From positions 620,001 to 684,000 of the forward strand of contig CBDFIW010000003.1 of NCBI GenBank assembly GCA_965248255.1: a DNA stretch of 64,000 bases, in the 5' to 3' direction. Made by a program: the position numbers and the translations under genes. Below the pieces are notes generated by a model, which was not told where the DNA came from, ran no database searches, and saw only the letters and a program-made list of their open reading frames with translations. This stretch comes from JAKZVK01 sp965248255. Its GTDB lineage: Bacteria > Acidobacteriota > Terriglobia > Bryobacterales > UBA6623. Of this stretch, positions 52,178 to 61,231 are shown piece after piece (the first letter of the stretch is position 1; the number at the start of each line of letters is the position of its first letter).

Positions 52178-55100
52178 TCACCGTTTGAACTCCCGATAGA
52201 GCAACGGAACCACCACCAAAGTCAACAGGGTGGAGGATGTCAATCCACCAATAACCGCCCGCGCCAACGGCATAATCGGCTCAGCCGGGTTTAGCGCCGG
52301 CGGCAACAAGGCCAGCAACGCAGTCCCCGTGGTCATCAGAATCGGCCGCAACCGGATGCGCGCCGCCTCCAACACCGCGTCACTCGCGCTCAAGCCGTCC
52401 GCGCGCAACCGGTTCGCAAACTCGACCAGCAGAGTACTCGTGGATGCCGCTATGCCGATCATGAAGATCGTGCCCATGAAGGATTGAATGTTCAACGTGG
52501 TATCCGTCGCCCAGAGGATCCAAACGACTCCGATCAGCCCCAGCGGCACCGAGAGCATCACAATCAACGGGTCAAGGAAGCTGCGGAGCAGAGCCACCAT
52601 CACGAAGTAGACCAGCACCACAGCCATGGCGAAACCGAACCGCATGCCGCCGAACGACTCGCGCATCGAGGCCACCTCGCCGCGGATGTCGACGTGGTAG
52701 CCCTCGGGCCACTGCTTGCCGTCCAGCTTTTGCTCGATGTCGGCCGCCACGCTCCCGATGTCCCGCCCATCGACGTCGGCATACACGTCTGTGACTCGGC
52801 TGATGTTGAGGTGCGTGATCTCCGTCGGCGCGGTGGTGCGGTTGATCTTCGCGATGTTGCGTAACAGCACCGGCTTTCCATTTGCCGCGGTTGCGGCCAT
52901 CCGCGGCGCTGGGCGGAAAAGCTTGCTCATGGCAGCACCGGCTTGCGCCTGGCCGGCCCCCGTGATCGGTATATCGAGGATCGTGTCGATCGAATCGATA
53001 TCCTCTTCGCGATACTGGGCGCCGACGAAGTAGTGATTCCCGTTGCCTTCATCGATCCAAAACGCCGGGTCGAAGTTGACGCTCGAGTTAAGGCTGGTAA
53101 CGATGTTCTTGACGGCCTCGTCGGCGTTGATGCCAAGAACGGCGGCCTTGTTGCGATCGATGTCGAGCGTCAACTGCGGGTAATCGAGCTTCTGCTGGAT
53201 ATGGACATCGACCGCCCCCGGCACGCTCTCGACTTCCCTCTTGATCTCACGCGCGATCTGCTGCGCGACTTCGGGCTGGTTGCCCCCGACTTGGATGTTG
53301 ATCGGCGCCGGCAGGCCGAGATTGATCGCCGAGTTGATCATGCCGCCGGTCTCAAACGAGAACTCCAGCATCGGGAACCTCTCGCGCAGCAACCGCCGCA
53401 GGCGTCGAACGTATTCGAACGACGGCGTGCGGTGCCCGTCGTGCAGTTGCACCATTAGGCTCGAGTCCATGGGGCCTGCGTTGCGCGTATAGGCGGCGGG
53501 CCAGTCGTAGAGCACACCGGTATTGGAAATGAGGATCTGCAAATCCTCGGGAGCGATCGTCTCGGTGATGGCCTTCTCGACCTCGGCCACATGCTCCTCG
53601 GTACGCTCGATGCGCGTGCCGGACGGGGCACGCATCTGGACGCTGAACTGCCCGGTGTCGAGCCGCGGAAACAGCTCGGTCCCGATGCGGTCGTAGATAA
53701 AGACCGACCCGGCGACGAGGGCAGCCAGGACCACAGCCGTTGCGAACCGTAGTCGGAACAATCGGCTCAGCACGCTCGCGTAGATCGCCTGGAGACCGTC
53801 AATCATGCGGTCCGAAGCCGACGGCGCACCTGTGGCTTCACCCTCCCCTCCGCCCTTTCGCATGAACTTGGCACAGTAAACGGGCACCAGCGTCACCGCG
53901 ACCACGTGCGAGGCCACCATCGCGAAGCTGACGCTCGCCGCCAGCGGCAGGAACAGAAACTTTCCGATCCCCGTCAGGAACACCACCGGTGCGAACACGA
54001 CGATCGTCACGACCGTCGCCACTAAGATGGGCATGCGCACCTGGTCGGCGGCTTCCCGCGCCGCCAGAGCGGGGTCTTTTCCCATCGCCACGTGACGGTG
54101 CGTGTTTTCGAGCACCACGATCGAGTCGTCGACGAGACGTCCAACGGCCAATGCCAGCCCGCCGAGCGTCATGGCATTCAAACTGTCTCCGGTGAAGTAG
54201 AGTCCGGCGATGGCCGCAAGAATCGACAGCGGCACTGACAGCAGAATCACGAACGTGTACCGCAGGCTTCCGATGAAAAGCCAGATCATCAGCCCGGCCA
54301 GGGCCGCCCCCAGCAGCGCCTCCTTCTCGAGGCTGGCAATCGCCTTGCGCACGTAGACCGACTGGTCGAGGACGACATCGAGGTTCACGCCCTTCGGCAG
54401 CCGCTCGAGGATCGAGCCGATCGTCTCCTTGATCCCGTCGACGACAGCGATGGTGTTGGCGCCAGGCTGGCGGTAGATGGGAATGTAGACCTGCCGCCTG
54501 CCGTTGACGCGAACGACGTTGGTTTGGATCTGATGCGTGTCTTCCACCTTGCCGACGTCGCGGATCTGGATCGGAGCACCGCCCTTGCCGACTCGCACCG
54601 GGAACTCGTTCATCTGGTCGACGTGCCGCACCATGCCGTTGGCGTTGATTTGGTAGTCGAACTCTCCGATCTTGGCGTTGCCGGTCGGGATGAATGTGTT
54701 GAAGTTCTTGAGCGTGCTGACCACGTCCATGGGCGAAAGGTTGCGCACCGCCAGCTTGTCGCGATCGACATAGGCCAGAATGCGGCGGATGCGGCCTCCG
54801 TACACCGCCGGCGCGATCACGCCGCTAATGCCCTGCAGTCGGTTGCGCAACTCGAAGTAGGCGATGTCGTAGAGCTCGGTTTCGTCGTGGCTCGGGCTAC
54901 TGACGCTCACCAGACACAACGGCATGCTGGCCGTCGGGTCGAAGGGCATGATCATCGGCGGCACGGTGCCCGGGGGCAGGTAATACATGTCGGCGATGGC
55001 CAGCGACGACACCTGCGACATGGCGGTATTGGGGTCGATGTCGGGACGGAAGTAGTCGCGCACGATGCTCACGCCGTTCATCGAACGCGCTTCCTGGTGG

Positions 55101-55327
55101 GAGATACCGTTGGCCTGACCGGTCCAGCGTTCGAGGCGGTTGGTGATGTCTTTCTCCATCACCTCCGCGGGCATGCCGGGATAGAGCGTCAACACCTGCA
55201 CGGCAGGCGTTTTGAAGGTGGGCAGAATGTCAGTGGGAATGCGAGTGGCCGCAACGACGCCCAACAGAACGACGGTCAGAGCGCCGACAACGACCGCATG
55301 CGGGTTTCTGAGCGAGCCGGCAACCAT
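52178..55327 (-). CDS. RND-family efflux pump, inner-membrane permease
   Basis: This 1049-residue pump is the size of AcrB/MexB-type transporters. Twelve membrane spans and two large periplasmic domains fit the family: N-terminal VAGSLRNPHAVVVGALTVVL, then LFIGSLRYTFVILLSVPLSI, GGLALAVGRLVDDSIVVLEN (the proton-relay helix 4 with the Asp-Asp pair) and later MVALLRSFLDPLIVMLSVPL and GIAASTSTLLVEFANRLRAD. Substrates cannot be read; the porter sequence lacks CusA/CzcA-specific metal cues. It is the first gene of a permease-adaptor-channel operon. A 1-kb gap with no supported gene precedes it. Confidence 0.93.
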   Translation of the reverse strand: MVAGSLRNPHAVVVGALTVVLLGVVAATRIPTDILPTFKTPAVQVLTLYPGMPAEVMEKDITNRLERWTGQANGISHQEARSMNGVSIVRDYFRPDIDPNTAMSQVSSLAIADMYYLPPGTVPPMIMPFDPTASMPLCLVSVSSPSHDETELYDIAYFELRNRLQGISGVIAPAVYGGRIRRILAYVDRDKLAVRNLSPMDVVSTLKNFNTFIPTGNAKIGEFDYQINANGMVRHVDQMNEFPVRVGKGGAPIQIRDVGKVEDTHQIQTNVVRVNGRRQVYIPIYRQPGANTIAVVDGIKETIGSILERLPKGVNLDVVLDQSVYVRKAIASLEKEALLGAALAGLMIWLFIGSLRYTFVILLSVPLSILAAIAGLYFTGDSLNAMTLGGLALAVGRLVDDSIVVLENTHRHVAMGKDPALAAREAADQVRMPILVATVVTIVVFAPVVFLTGIGKFLFLPLAASVSFAMVASHVVAVTLVPVYCAKFMRKGGGEGEATGAPSASDRMIDGLQAIYASVLSRLFRLRFATAVVLAALVAGSVFIYDRIGTELFPRLDTGQFSVQMRAPSGTRIERTEEHVAEVEKAITETIAPEDLQILISNTGVLYDWPAAYTRNAGPMDSSLMVQLHDGHRTPSFEYVRRLRRLLRERFPMLEFSFETGGMINSAINLGLPAPINIQVGGNQPEVAQQIAREIKREVESVPGAVDVHIQQKLDYPQLTLDIDRNKAAVLGINADEAVKNIVTSLNSSVNFDPAFWIDEGNGNHYFVGAQYREEDIDSIDTILDIPITGAGQAQAGAAMSKLFRPAPRMAATAANGKPVLLRNIAKINRTTAPTEITHLNISRVTDVYADVDGRDIGSVAADIEQKLDGKQWPEGYHVDIRGEVASMRESFGGMRFGFAMAVVLVYFVMVALLRSFLDPLIVMLSVPLGLIGVVWILWATDTTLNIQSFMGTIFMIGIAASTSTLLVEFANRLRADGLSASDAVLEAARIRLRPILMTTGTALLALLPPALNPAEPIMPLARAVIGGLTSSTLLTLVVVPLLYREFKR

Positions 55328-55540
55328 GAGGGTTCCCCAATCTTAGCGCCTTCGCGCGCGGGCTGCGGGAATCATGCGCGAGTGCGTGCTCCGGATGGGT
55401 GGGGGTATGCCTCGCCGGTTTTGTATCGAGGCCACAGCAACCTCGAGAGCCGCGTGTTCTCCATCGGTTTGCAGTGCGTCAGATATGACGCGCCTTGAGA
55501 ACACCCGTGCAGAAACACAGGATATGGGCCGCGGCAGCCC

Positions 55541-55560
55541 GGGCACGGCATGCCGTGCCC
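55541..55560. repeat. Perfect 20-bp palindrome
   Basis: GGGCACGGCATGCCGTGCCC reads the same on both strands. It lies in the gap 55328-56330, upstream of the RND operon. It may be a regulator binding site or a REP-type palindrome. Confidence 0.6.
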
Positions 55561-55811
55561 CTACTTTTCAACGTCGAGTTCTTTCGCGGATGCAGGCTGG
55601 CCGGAGGATGATGCTCGGGTTCAAGAGACACTTATCCTGAACGGTGAGTCGTGGTCGAGATTGTCGCCTGGGAGGGCTCCGTCTCAATGAGCGGAGCCCC
55701 CCCCCGAGGCCGCCCCGTTTTCTGGGGGCGCAGTGCGAAGCAGGTCTCGAATGCTATCCGGACCGCTGCAAGAAAGAGCCTCGGCTTCGGCCTACTCGCC
55801 CCGTCGCGCGC

Positions 55812-55839
55812 GGGGGGGGGGGGGGGGGGGGGGGGGGGG
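55812..55839 (+). repeat. 28-base guanine homopolymer
   Basis: An uninterrupted run of 28 G lies in the gene-poor gap 55328-56330. Reading frames across it (a Gly or Pro run) are artefacts of the tract. A CGCCCC...GGGGCG hairpin lies about 85 bp before it (55711-55730) and a C9 run occurs at 55697-55705. Confidence 0.85.
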
Positions 55840-56048
55840 TCATCGCCGCGGCTTTGCCAAAGGCAGCCGTCCACATTCAAACCTGCAAATCCTTACTTGC
55901 CGGAACCGATTCCGGGGCGTCGCGGCCCTCTCTTACTGACTTTGGACCGCCCAGCTACCGGCTGCCGCCCGTCGAGTTTCCAACGGGCTTGGGCCAGAGC
56001 CGCCGCACACTGTTGCGTTTAATCGAGCGCTCGATCTAGCAAACGCGC

Positions 56049-56075
56049 GAGGGCCGATCATCGTGACCGGCCCTC
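56049..56075. terminator. Hairpin, possible terminator
   Basis: GAGGGCCG pairs with CGGCCCTC across an 11-nt loop (ATCATCGTGAC). It lies between the G-tract and the EVE gene. A second perfect hairpin, GTGTCGGTA-AGAG-TACCGACAC, is at 56206-56227. Neither is followed by a clear T-run on the plus strand; both lie downstream of the minus-strand EVE gene. Confidence 0.5.
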
Positions 56076-56330
56076 ACCTGGAGAGTACCACGCGAGTCGG
56101 CGGCGGGTGGGTGGGCGGTGTGGCGCGGACGCCTACGTCTGCCGCATCGACACTCTTGTCGATGCGTGGGTTGCGGCCTGGCAGGGTGGCGGCGGCAAAC
56201 CCTTTGTGTCGGTAAGAGTACCGACACGGCAGGTCTGGGGACCTACGCCACACCCGCCTCGGGGCCTGTGTGCTTAATTGGGACCAATGCGTGAAGCGGG
56301 GGTCGAGAGTGCCGCGCCGAGATAGAGGGT

Positions 56331-56774
56331 CTAGGTTTTGCGCGAGCCCAATGCCAGGATTACGTCGAACTCGTCCTCCGTTGCGGGCGAAACGGAAAGG
56401 CGGCCTTGCCGCACGAGCTTCATGTTCGCGAGCCGCTTGTCGTTCTTGATCTCCTCCAACGTGACGGGCCGTTTGAGGGTCTTGACCGGCTTCAAGTCCA
56501 CGACGGACCAACGGTCATCGTCGGTGGTGGGATCCTGGTAAGCCTCTTTGATCACTCGCGCGACACCGACGACGGCCAGCCCTTCGTTGCTGTGGTAGTA
56601 GAGAACCAGGTCCCCCTTGCCCATCGCCCGCAGGTTGTTGCGCGCTTGGTAATTGCGCACACCATCCCAGTACGTTGAACCGTCGTTGAGGAATTGCTCC
56701 CAGGAGTACTTGAAGGGCTCGGACTTAACGAGCCAGTAGCTCTTCGGCTTCTTTGTGGTTTTCTTCGCGGCCAT
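56331..56774 (-). CDS. EVE domain protein
   Basis: The 147-aa protein is a PUA-like EVE domain, thought to bind modified nucleobases in RNA or DNA. A Lys-rich start (MAAKKTTKKPKSYWLVKSEP) leads to YSWEQFLNDGSTYWDGVRNYQARNNLRAMGKGDLVLYYHS (in part), GLAVVGVARV and QGRLSVSPATEDEF, the usual EVE landmarks. The lysine-rich N-terminus may contact nucleic acid. It is followed downstream by two hairpins and upstream by the CBM9-like gene. Its partners are unknown. Confidence 0.9.
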   Translation of the reverse strand: MAAKKTTKKPKSYWLVKSEPFKYSWEQFLNDGSTYWDGVRNYQARNNLRAMGKGDLVLYYHSNEGLAVVGVARVIKEAYQDPTTDDDRWSVVDLKPVKTLKRPVTLEEIKNDKRLANMKLVRQGRLSVSPATEDEFDVILALGSRKT

Positions 56775-56813
56775 GTTTCAGAGGATACCCGATTCAACCT
56801 TGCCAGGACCGTG

Positions 56814-57617
56814 CTAAGGTCCCAGCGAGAATTCAACGACACCGAATCGCTCCGGGTCGTGGAATCCCCGTTCGACCCGAGTGGGCGACCAGGCCAGCCA
56901 TTGCCGGCCGGCGGTAAGCTTTTCGAGTTCGTCCTGCAGGTTCTTCTTCCATGTGCCCGAAGCCGCGGTGATCTGCTGTCTCAGTGCGCCCGCCTTGGTC
57001 GAGAGCGGTACGCCGCCCGGCCTCTCGATGCGATAGAGACCGACACGCCAGCGGTCACCCACGTTCGGTTTCGTGCTCGTACCGGCCTCGCCCAATGATG
57101 CCCAGGGGATGGCGATCTCCACCGTCCAGCCGGCGCCCTGTTTGGCAACGGCGGTGCGAAGGCCTTCGATGTCCCATCGAATGGCGGTATCCACGCCGGA
57201 GCCCGCTGCGGGAATCAACAGATCGACGACCACGTTGTGGGGGCTGACCTCCAACTCAGGGTAGTTCTTGCCGTCGCCGTCGGGATCGAGAAACACCTCG
57301 ACGACCTCCTGTTCCCACAAGCGGCTGTCGCGCTCATACATCGTGCCCCAGGGCGTATCGTCGGTGCAGACAAAGGCGACGTAGAGGTTACGGTCATCCC
57401 AAGCGACGATGGCTTGGGTTTGCGCGGCGCTCGCTTGATCCGCCTGGCGGATGTTCGTGAAGGGGCCAACCCTGGGTAGCGCGGCCCACGTGAACTCCGC
57501 GATCCTACCGTCAATCGTGATCGCATCAAGTGTACGGGCCGCCCGGTAGATCGGCGGCTCGACTTGAGCCAAAGCCGTACTCACGAAAAGCGTGCCAAGC
57601 ACCAAACGCCTGTACAT
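56814..57617 (-). CDS. Secreted CBM9-like (carbohydrate-binding family 9/DOMON-like) protein
   Basis: The 267-aa protein has a signal peptide (RRLVLGTLFVSTALAQ). It carries a family 9-like sandwich: ITIDGRIAEFTWAALPRVGP, AIVAWDDRNLYVAFVCTD, WEQEVVEVFLDPDGDGKNYP, TVEIAIPWASLG and GDRWRVGLYRIERPG. Such domains bind sugars or cell-wall glycans on secreted enzymes, but here no catalytic domain is attached. The closing segment (QWLAWSPTRVERGFHDPERFGVVEF) is conserved in stand-alone versions. It is separated from the unknown gene at 57621 by 3 bp, so they are likely co-transcribed. Confidence 0.87.
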   Translation of the reverse strand: MYRRLVLGTLFVSTALAQVEPPIYRAARTLDAITIDGRIAEFTWAALPRVGPFTNIRQADQASAAQTQAIVAWDDRNLYVAFVCTDDTPWGTMYERDSRLWEQEVVEVFLDPDGDGKNYPELEVSPHNVVVDLLIPAAGSGVDTAIRWDIEGLRTAVAKQGAGWTVEIAIPWASLGEAGTSTKPNVGDRWRVGLYRIERPGGVPLSTKAGALRQQITAASGTWKKNLQDELEKLTAGRQWLAWSPTRVERGFHDPERFGVVEFSLGP

Positions 57618-57620
57618 AAT

Positions 57621-58247
57621 TCACCTGTCCACGAAAAGATCAGCGCTCTCGGCGGCAAGCCGTCGCACCTGTTGCATGATCGACGAGTACTTGAGCAGGT
57701 CCGCCTCTTGCTCAAGACGCTGCGTAGTTTCAAGAGGCAGCCGCGTGACGTAGACATCGGCCTGATCGGCATACGAATAGCGTTGGTACACGGGCGCCAA
57801 CGCCGCCAGCATGGAGATCAAGACATCCCAGTAACTCCGCTTGCGCAGCAGCCGTCGTTTCGTGGCTGTGTCGTAATCGATCTCGACCGTTCCTCTCACG
57901 CCGTGCAACAACACCCGCCGGCAGCGCGCGGCGTCAAAAGGACGGTCCGGCTGCGGGTCGGGGAAAGCCTGCAGCAGCGGCTTCAGGTCAGCCTCATCGG
58001 TTTCAACCCCGGGCCAACGGTAGCGCGAGGCGCCACTGACGAACGAACCACGGTCGAGAATCTCGCGAATGCGCCCCACGTCCTTTCCCGTCACCGCTAG
58101 AATGCGCTCCACGAGTTCGGCGACCGACAGTTCCTGCCGGGCCACCGGGGTCATGCTGATGTAGCCGGCGGCCTCGGAGCTGATCCGGGTGGGGATGGTT
58201 TCAGGTAGCGGCACAGCGGGTATCAGGCGCGGAGCAACGCCCAGCAC
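57621..58247 (-). CDS. Hypothetical protein, unrecognised
   Basis: I do not recognise this family. A GTG at 58247 or an internal ATG at 58154 may be the start, giving 208 or 177 residues. The middle is charged and partly helical (SVAELVERILAVTGKDVGRI; WDVLISMLAALAPVYQRYSY), with an Arg/Leu-rich end. No signal peptide, membrane span or catalytic motif is clear. It sits 3 bp upstream of the CBM9-like gene and 35 bp downstream of the MauE-type gene on the same strand, so it may belong to the same transcript. It may equally be an accessory of either. Confidence 0.7.
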   Translation of the reverse strand: MLGVAPRLIPAVPLPETIPTRISSEAAGYISMTPVARQELSVAELVERILAVTGKDVGRIREILDRGSFVSGASRYRWPGVETDEADLKPLLQAFPDPQPDRPFDAARCRRVLLHGVRGTVEIDYDTATKRRLLRKRSYWDVLISMLAALAPVYQRYSYADQADVYVTRLPLETTQRLEQEADLLKYSSIMQQVRRLAAESADLFVDR

Positions 58248-58282
58248 AAGGGCCGCACCCCGGTCGGGCTAGGTCGCCGCGG

Positions 58283-59203
58283 CTAGTTCACGAAGCCTAA
58301 TTCGTGCAGCTTCTCGCCCAACTCGGGCTCCTCGAAAAACATCAACCGCTCGCGAACCAGCCCGTTTTCGATGGCAACCGCGTACGGCGGGTCCCCGAAC
58401 GGAAACTTCTCTCTGAGGAGCTTCACGTCGGGGGAGAGCTTGACGTTGCGGAGACCCGAATCTTCCACGAAGCCCGGGGCTAGATCGAGATCCTCGGTGG
58501 GAACGCCGACAAACTCAGCGTCCCAATCGTGCTTTGCCATGGCGGTCGCGGCGTCGAGGCAATGCAGGCACATGGGATTCAAGAAAAAGATGAAGACACG
58601 GCCCTCGTGCAATGATAGCTCGCCATTTTCGATCCGGACCGAAGCCGGCACATCAGTTGCCAACGGTGAGAGACGGTCGTAAGCAAGCATCGTGCCGCCT
58701 AGCGCGCACACGGCAATCAGGACATAGCCGGCCCCTCGAAAGCGGCTCATCGGCGGCGCGAACCAAGCGGCCAGAGCCGCGACGGCCATCATGGCGGCGT
58801 CGGACCAAAAGAAGGCCGGACCGACCGCTCGCTCGAGCCAGGGGAAGCAACTACAGTCCTCGCCTTGCAGCGTCTCGTAGTTGATCCCCATGTAGGCCAT
58901 GAAGCCCAGCAGCAGTACCACCGACAGGTAGCCCCCCATCCTGCGCCACGCAGGCCGCAACAGCAGCACACCCGCGAACACTTCCGCGACCGCAACCACC
59001 AACGTACCCGGCAGACTCCACTCCACCGGCACCAGCAACTGGGTCAGTTTGAGCTGCCAGCCGCTGATGTCGCTCAGCTTCCAGAGTCCGGCGCTGAGCC
59101 AGAGAAAAGCCATTATGACGGCGGCAATCCAACCCAGTGTGTTCTGCCATGAAGGCCGAGGTTGAGAGTCGAAGTCTTGCATGCTTGAAGCAGCCGAAGG
59201 CAC
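58283..59203 (-). CDS. MauE/DoxX-type membrane protein fused to a thioredoxin-like domain
   Basis: The 306-aa protein has four membrane spans in the first half (TLGWIAAVIMAFLWLSAGLW; SLPGTLVVAVAEVFAGVLLL; GGYLSVVLLLGFMAYMG; FFWSDAAMMAVAALAAWF). The redox-linked C-x-C of GEDCSCFPW lies between spans 3 and 4. This is the layout of MauE proteins, which move disulfides across the membrane. The second half is an extracytoplasmic thioredoxin-like domain with a CxxC in FFLNPMCLHCLDAATAM. Disulfide relay between the two halves is inference. The client protein is unknown; unlike in methylamine-oxidising bacteria, no mau genes adjoin. Confidence 0.82.
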   Translation of the reverse strand: MPSAASSMQDFDSQPRPSWQNTLGWIAAVIMAFLWLSAGLWKLSDISGWQLKLTQLLVPVEWSLPGTLVVAVAEVFAGVLLLRPAWRRMGGYLSVVLLLGFMAYMGINYETLQGEDCSCFPWLERAVGPAFFWSDAAMMAVAALAAWFAPPMSRFRGAGYVLIAVCALGGTMLAYDRLSPLATDVPASVRIENGELSLHEGRVFIFFLNPMCLHCLDAATAMAKHDWDAEFVGVPTEDLDLAPGFVEDSGLRNVKLSPDVKLLREKFPFGDPPYAVAIENGLVRERLMFFEEPELGEKLHELGFVN

Positions 59204-59452
59204 CCACAGCGCTCAAGAGAATGGACGCTGTTGACGAGAAACGGTTAGGAAACCCCAGTATATTCGATCTCCGGAGCAGCTCGCCGCGATCCGCCAGCCG
59301 ATCCGAGAGCGTCAGGGAGCCGTACGCCGTACACACAAATCACCGAGGAACCTCCCAATGGCCACTCCGCGGCGTAGGGTCGCTACGCCCCTTGTGGTGC
59401 CGGCGCCGTGACCGCGCGGTACTCTGATCCTTGCCGGGCAAGCTCCAAAAGA

Positions 59453-59478
59453 AAGAGGCCGGTTTCACCCGGCCTCTT
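59453..59478. terminator. Rho-independent terminator of groEL
   Basis: AAGAGGCCGG (59453-59462) and CCGGCCTCTT (59469-59478) pair perfectly across a short loop, 55 bp past the groEL stop. On the minus strand the right arm is preceded by GAAGAGG and followed by TCTTTCTTTTGG, giving the T-rich tail expected of a terminator. Confidence 0.85.
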
Positions 59479-59532
59479 CAGTGCTCTGCGAGCTCCGCAA
59501 GCGGCGAGCCCACGCCGTGAACGTCGTACCTA

Positions 59533-61158
59533 CTAGTAATGATCAGGAGGCATGCCGCCCGGCGGCCCGGCCGGTTCGGGTTCCGGAATCTCGCTGATGA
59601 TCGCTTCGGTCGTCAACATCAGCCCGGCGATCGAGGCTGCGTTCTGCAGAGCGTACCGCGTCACCTTGGCCGGATCGATCACGCCGGCCTTGACCAGGTC
59701 ACCATACTCGTCCGATTGCGCGTTGTAGCCGTAGTTAGCTTCGGAACTCTCGCGTACCTTGGCGCACACGATCGCTCCTTCCTGGCCGGCGTTCTGAGCG
59801 ATCCAGCGCAACGGCTCTTCGAGCGCCCGGCGCACCATGCGAACACCGACGGCCTCGTCCGCGTCGTCGAGCTTCAAGTCGTCAAGAGCCTCGGCCGCTC
59901 GCAGTAAGCAGACGCCGCCGCCGGGAACAATCCCTTCCTCAACGGCCGCCCGCGTAGCGTGCATGGCGTCTTCGACACGCGCCTTGCGCTCCTTCATCTC
60001 GGTCTCGGTGGCAGCACCGACCTTGATCACGGCCACGCCGCCCACAAGCTTCGCCAACCGCTCCTGCAGCTTCTCGCGGTCGTAGTCCGACGTGGTCTCC
60101 TCGATCTGGGCCCGCAACTGCTTGACGCGCCCCTCGATGTCGCCCTTCGCACCGCCACCTTCGACGATCGTCGTGTTGTCTTTGTCGATGACGATACGCT
60201 TGGCCTTGCCCAGGTCGTCCATCTGGACGCCTTCAAGCTTGATGCCGGTCTCCTCCATGATGGCCTTGCCGCCCGTGAGGATGGCAATGTCTTCCAATAT
60301 GGCCTTGCGGCGGTCACCAAAGCCCGGCGCCTTGACGGCCGCAACGTTCAGCGTGCCACGCAGTTTGTTGACAACGAGCGTCGCCAGCGCCTCGCCTTCG
60401 ACCTCCTCGGCGACGATCAGCAACGGCTGCCCGGAGCGGGCGGTCTGCTCGAGCAGAGGCAGCAGGTCCTTCATGTTGCTGATCTTCTTTTCGTGGATCA
60501 GAATCAGCACGTTCTCGAGCACAACTTCCATCGAGTCCTGATTGGTGACAAAGTACGGTGAGAGGTAGCCGCGGTCGAACTGCATGCCTTCCACCACGTC
60601 CAACTCGGTCTCCATGCCTTTGCCTTCCTCGACCGTGATGACGCCGTCCTTGCCGACCTTCTCCATGGACTGCGCGATAATGCCGCCGATGGTTGCATCG
60701 TTGTTCGCCGAGACCGAAGCCACTTGCGCAATGGCCTCGCCTTCCACCGGCTGGGCCATTTCCTGGATACTCTCCACGAGCTTGTTGGCCGCGAGGTCGA
60801 TGCCGCGCTTGAGCGCCATCGGGTTCGCGCCGGCCGCGACGCTCTTCACACCTTCACGAAACATGGCCTGCGTGAGAATCGTGGCGGTTGTCGTGCCGTC
60901 GCCGGCGACATCGCTCGTCTTCGAGGCGACTTCGCGAACCATCTGCGCGCCGATGTTTTCGAGCTTGTCTTCGAGCTCGATCTCCTTGGCGACCGTCACT
61001 CCGTCCTTGGTCACGGTGGGTCCGCCGAATTTCTTCTCGAGGACCACGTTCCGGCCCTTGGGCCCAAGGGTCACCTTCACCGCGTTCGCAAGCTTGTTCA
61101 CACCCGCCAGAATCGCCTGGCGCGAATCTTCTCCGTAGCTAATCTGCTTTCCAGCCAT
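59533..61158 (-). CDS. groEL: Chaperonin GroEL (Hsp60)
   Basis: The 541-aa chaperonin assists folding of proteins in a double-ring complex. The start MAGKQISYGEDSRQAILAGV and the ATP-binding KVTLGPKGRNVVLEKKFGGP, DGTTTATILTQAM and GGGVCLLRAAEALDDLKLDD segments are canonical. The C-terminal tail is EPAGPPGGMPPDHY, with one GGM rather than the repeated GGM tail. No groES precedes it; the gene is alone between a leucine-rich-repeat gene and the terminator. That arrangement suggests a second groEL elsewhere with groES, which is inference. No CIRCE-type repeat was found in the 70 bp upstream. Confidence 0.95.
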   Translation of the reverse strand: MAGKQISYGEDSRQAILAGVNKLANAVKVTLGPKGRNVVLEKKFGGPTVTKDGVTVAKEIELEDKLENIGAQMVREVASKTSDVAGDGTTTATILTQAMFREGVKSVAAGANPMALKRGIDLAANKLVESIQEMAQPVEGEAIAQVASVSANNDATIGGIIAQSMEKVGKDGVITVEEGKGMETELDVVEGMQFDRGYLSPYFVTNQDSMEVVLENVLILIHEKKISNMKDLLPLLEQTARSGQPLLIVAEEVEGEALATLVVNKLRGTLNVAAVKAPGFGDRRKAILEDIAILTGGKAIMEETGIKLEGVQMDDLGKAKRIVIDKDNTTIVEGGGAKGDIEGRVKQLRAQIEETTSDYDREKLQERLAKLVGGVAVIKVGAATETEMKERKARVEDAMHATRAAVEEGIVPGGGVCLLRAAEALDDLKLDDADEAVGVRMVRRALEEPLRWIAQNAGQEGAIVCAKVRESSEANYGYNAQSDEYGDLVKAGVIDPAKVTRYALQNAASIAGLMLTTEAIISEIPEPEPAGPPGGMPPDHY

Positions 61159-61231
61159 GTTTTCCTTTCTCCCTTTGAGCGGCCGCCGCTGCGTACCGCG
61201 CCTTCGATGAGAGCCGCCGAGTTGTCCGGCC

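Noticed and set aside
55632..55880. Reading frames giving Pro9 or Gly9 runs across the G28 tract
   Set aside because: Open only because of the homopolymer; no homology and no ribosome-binding site.
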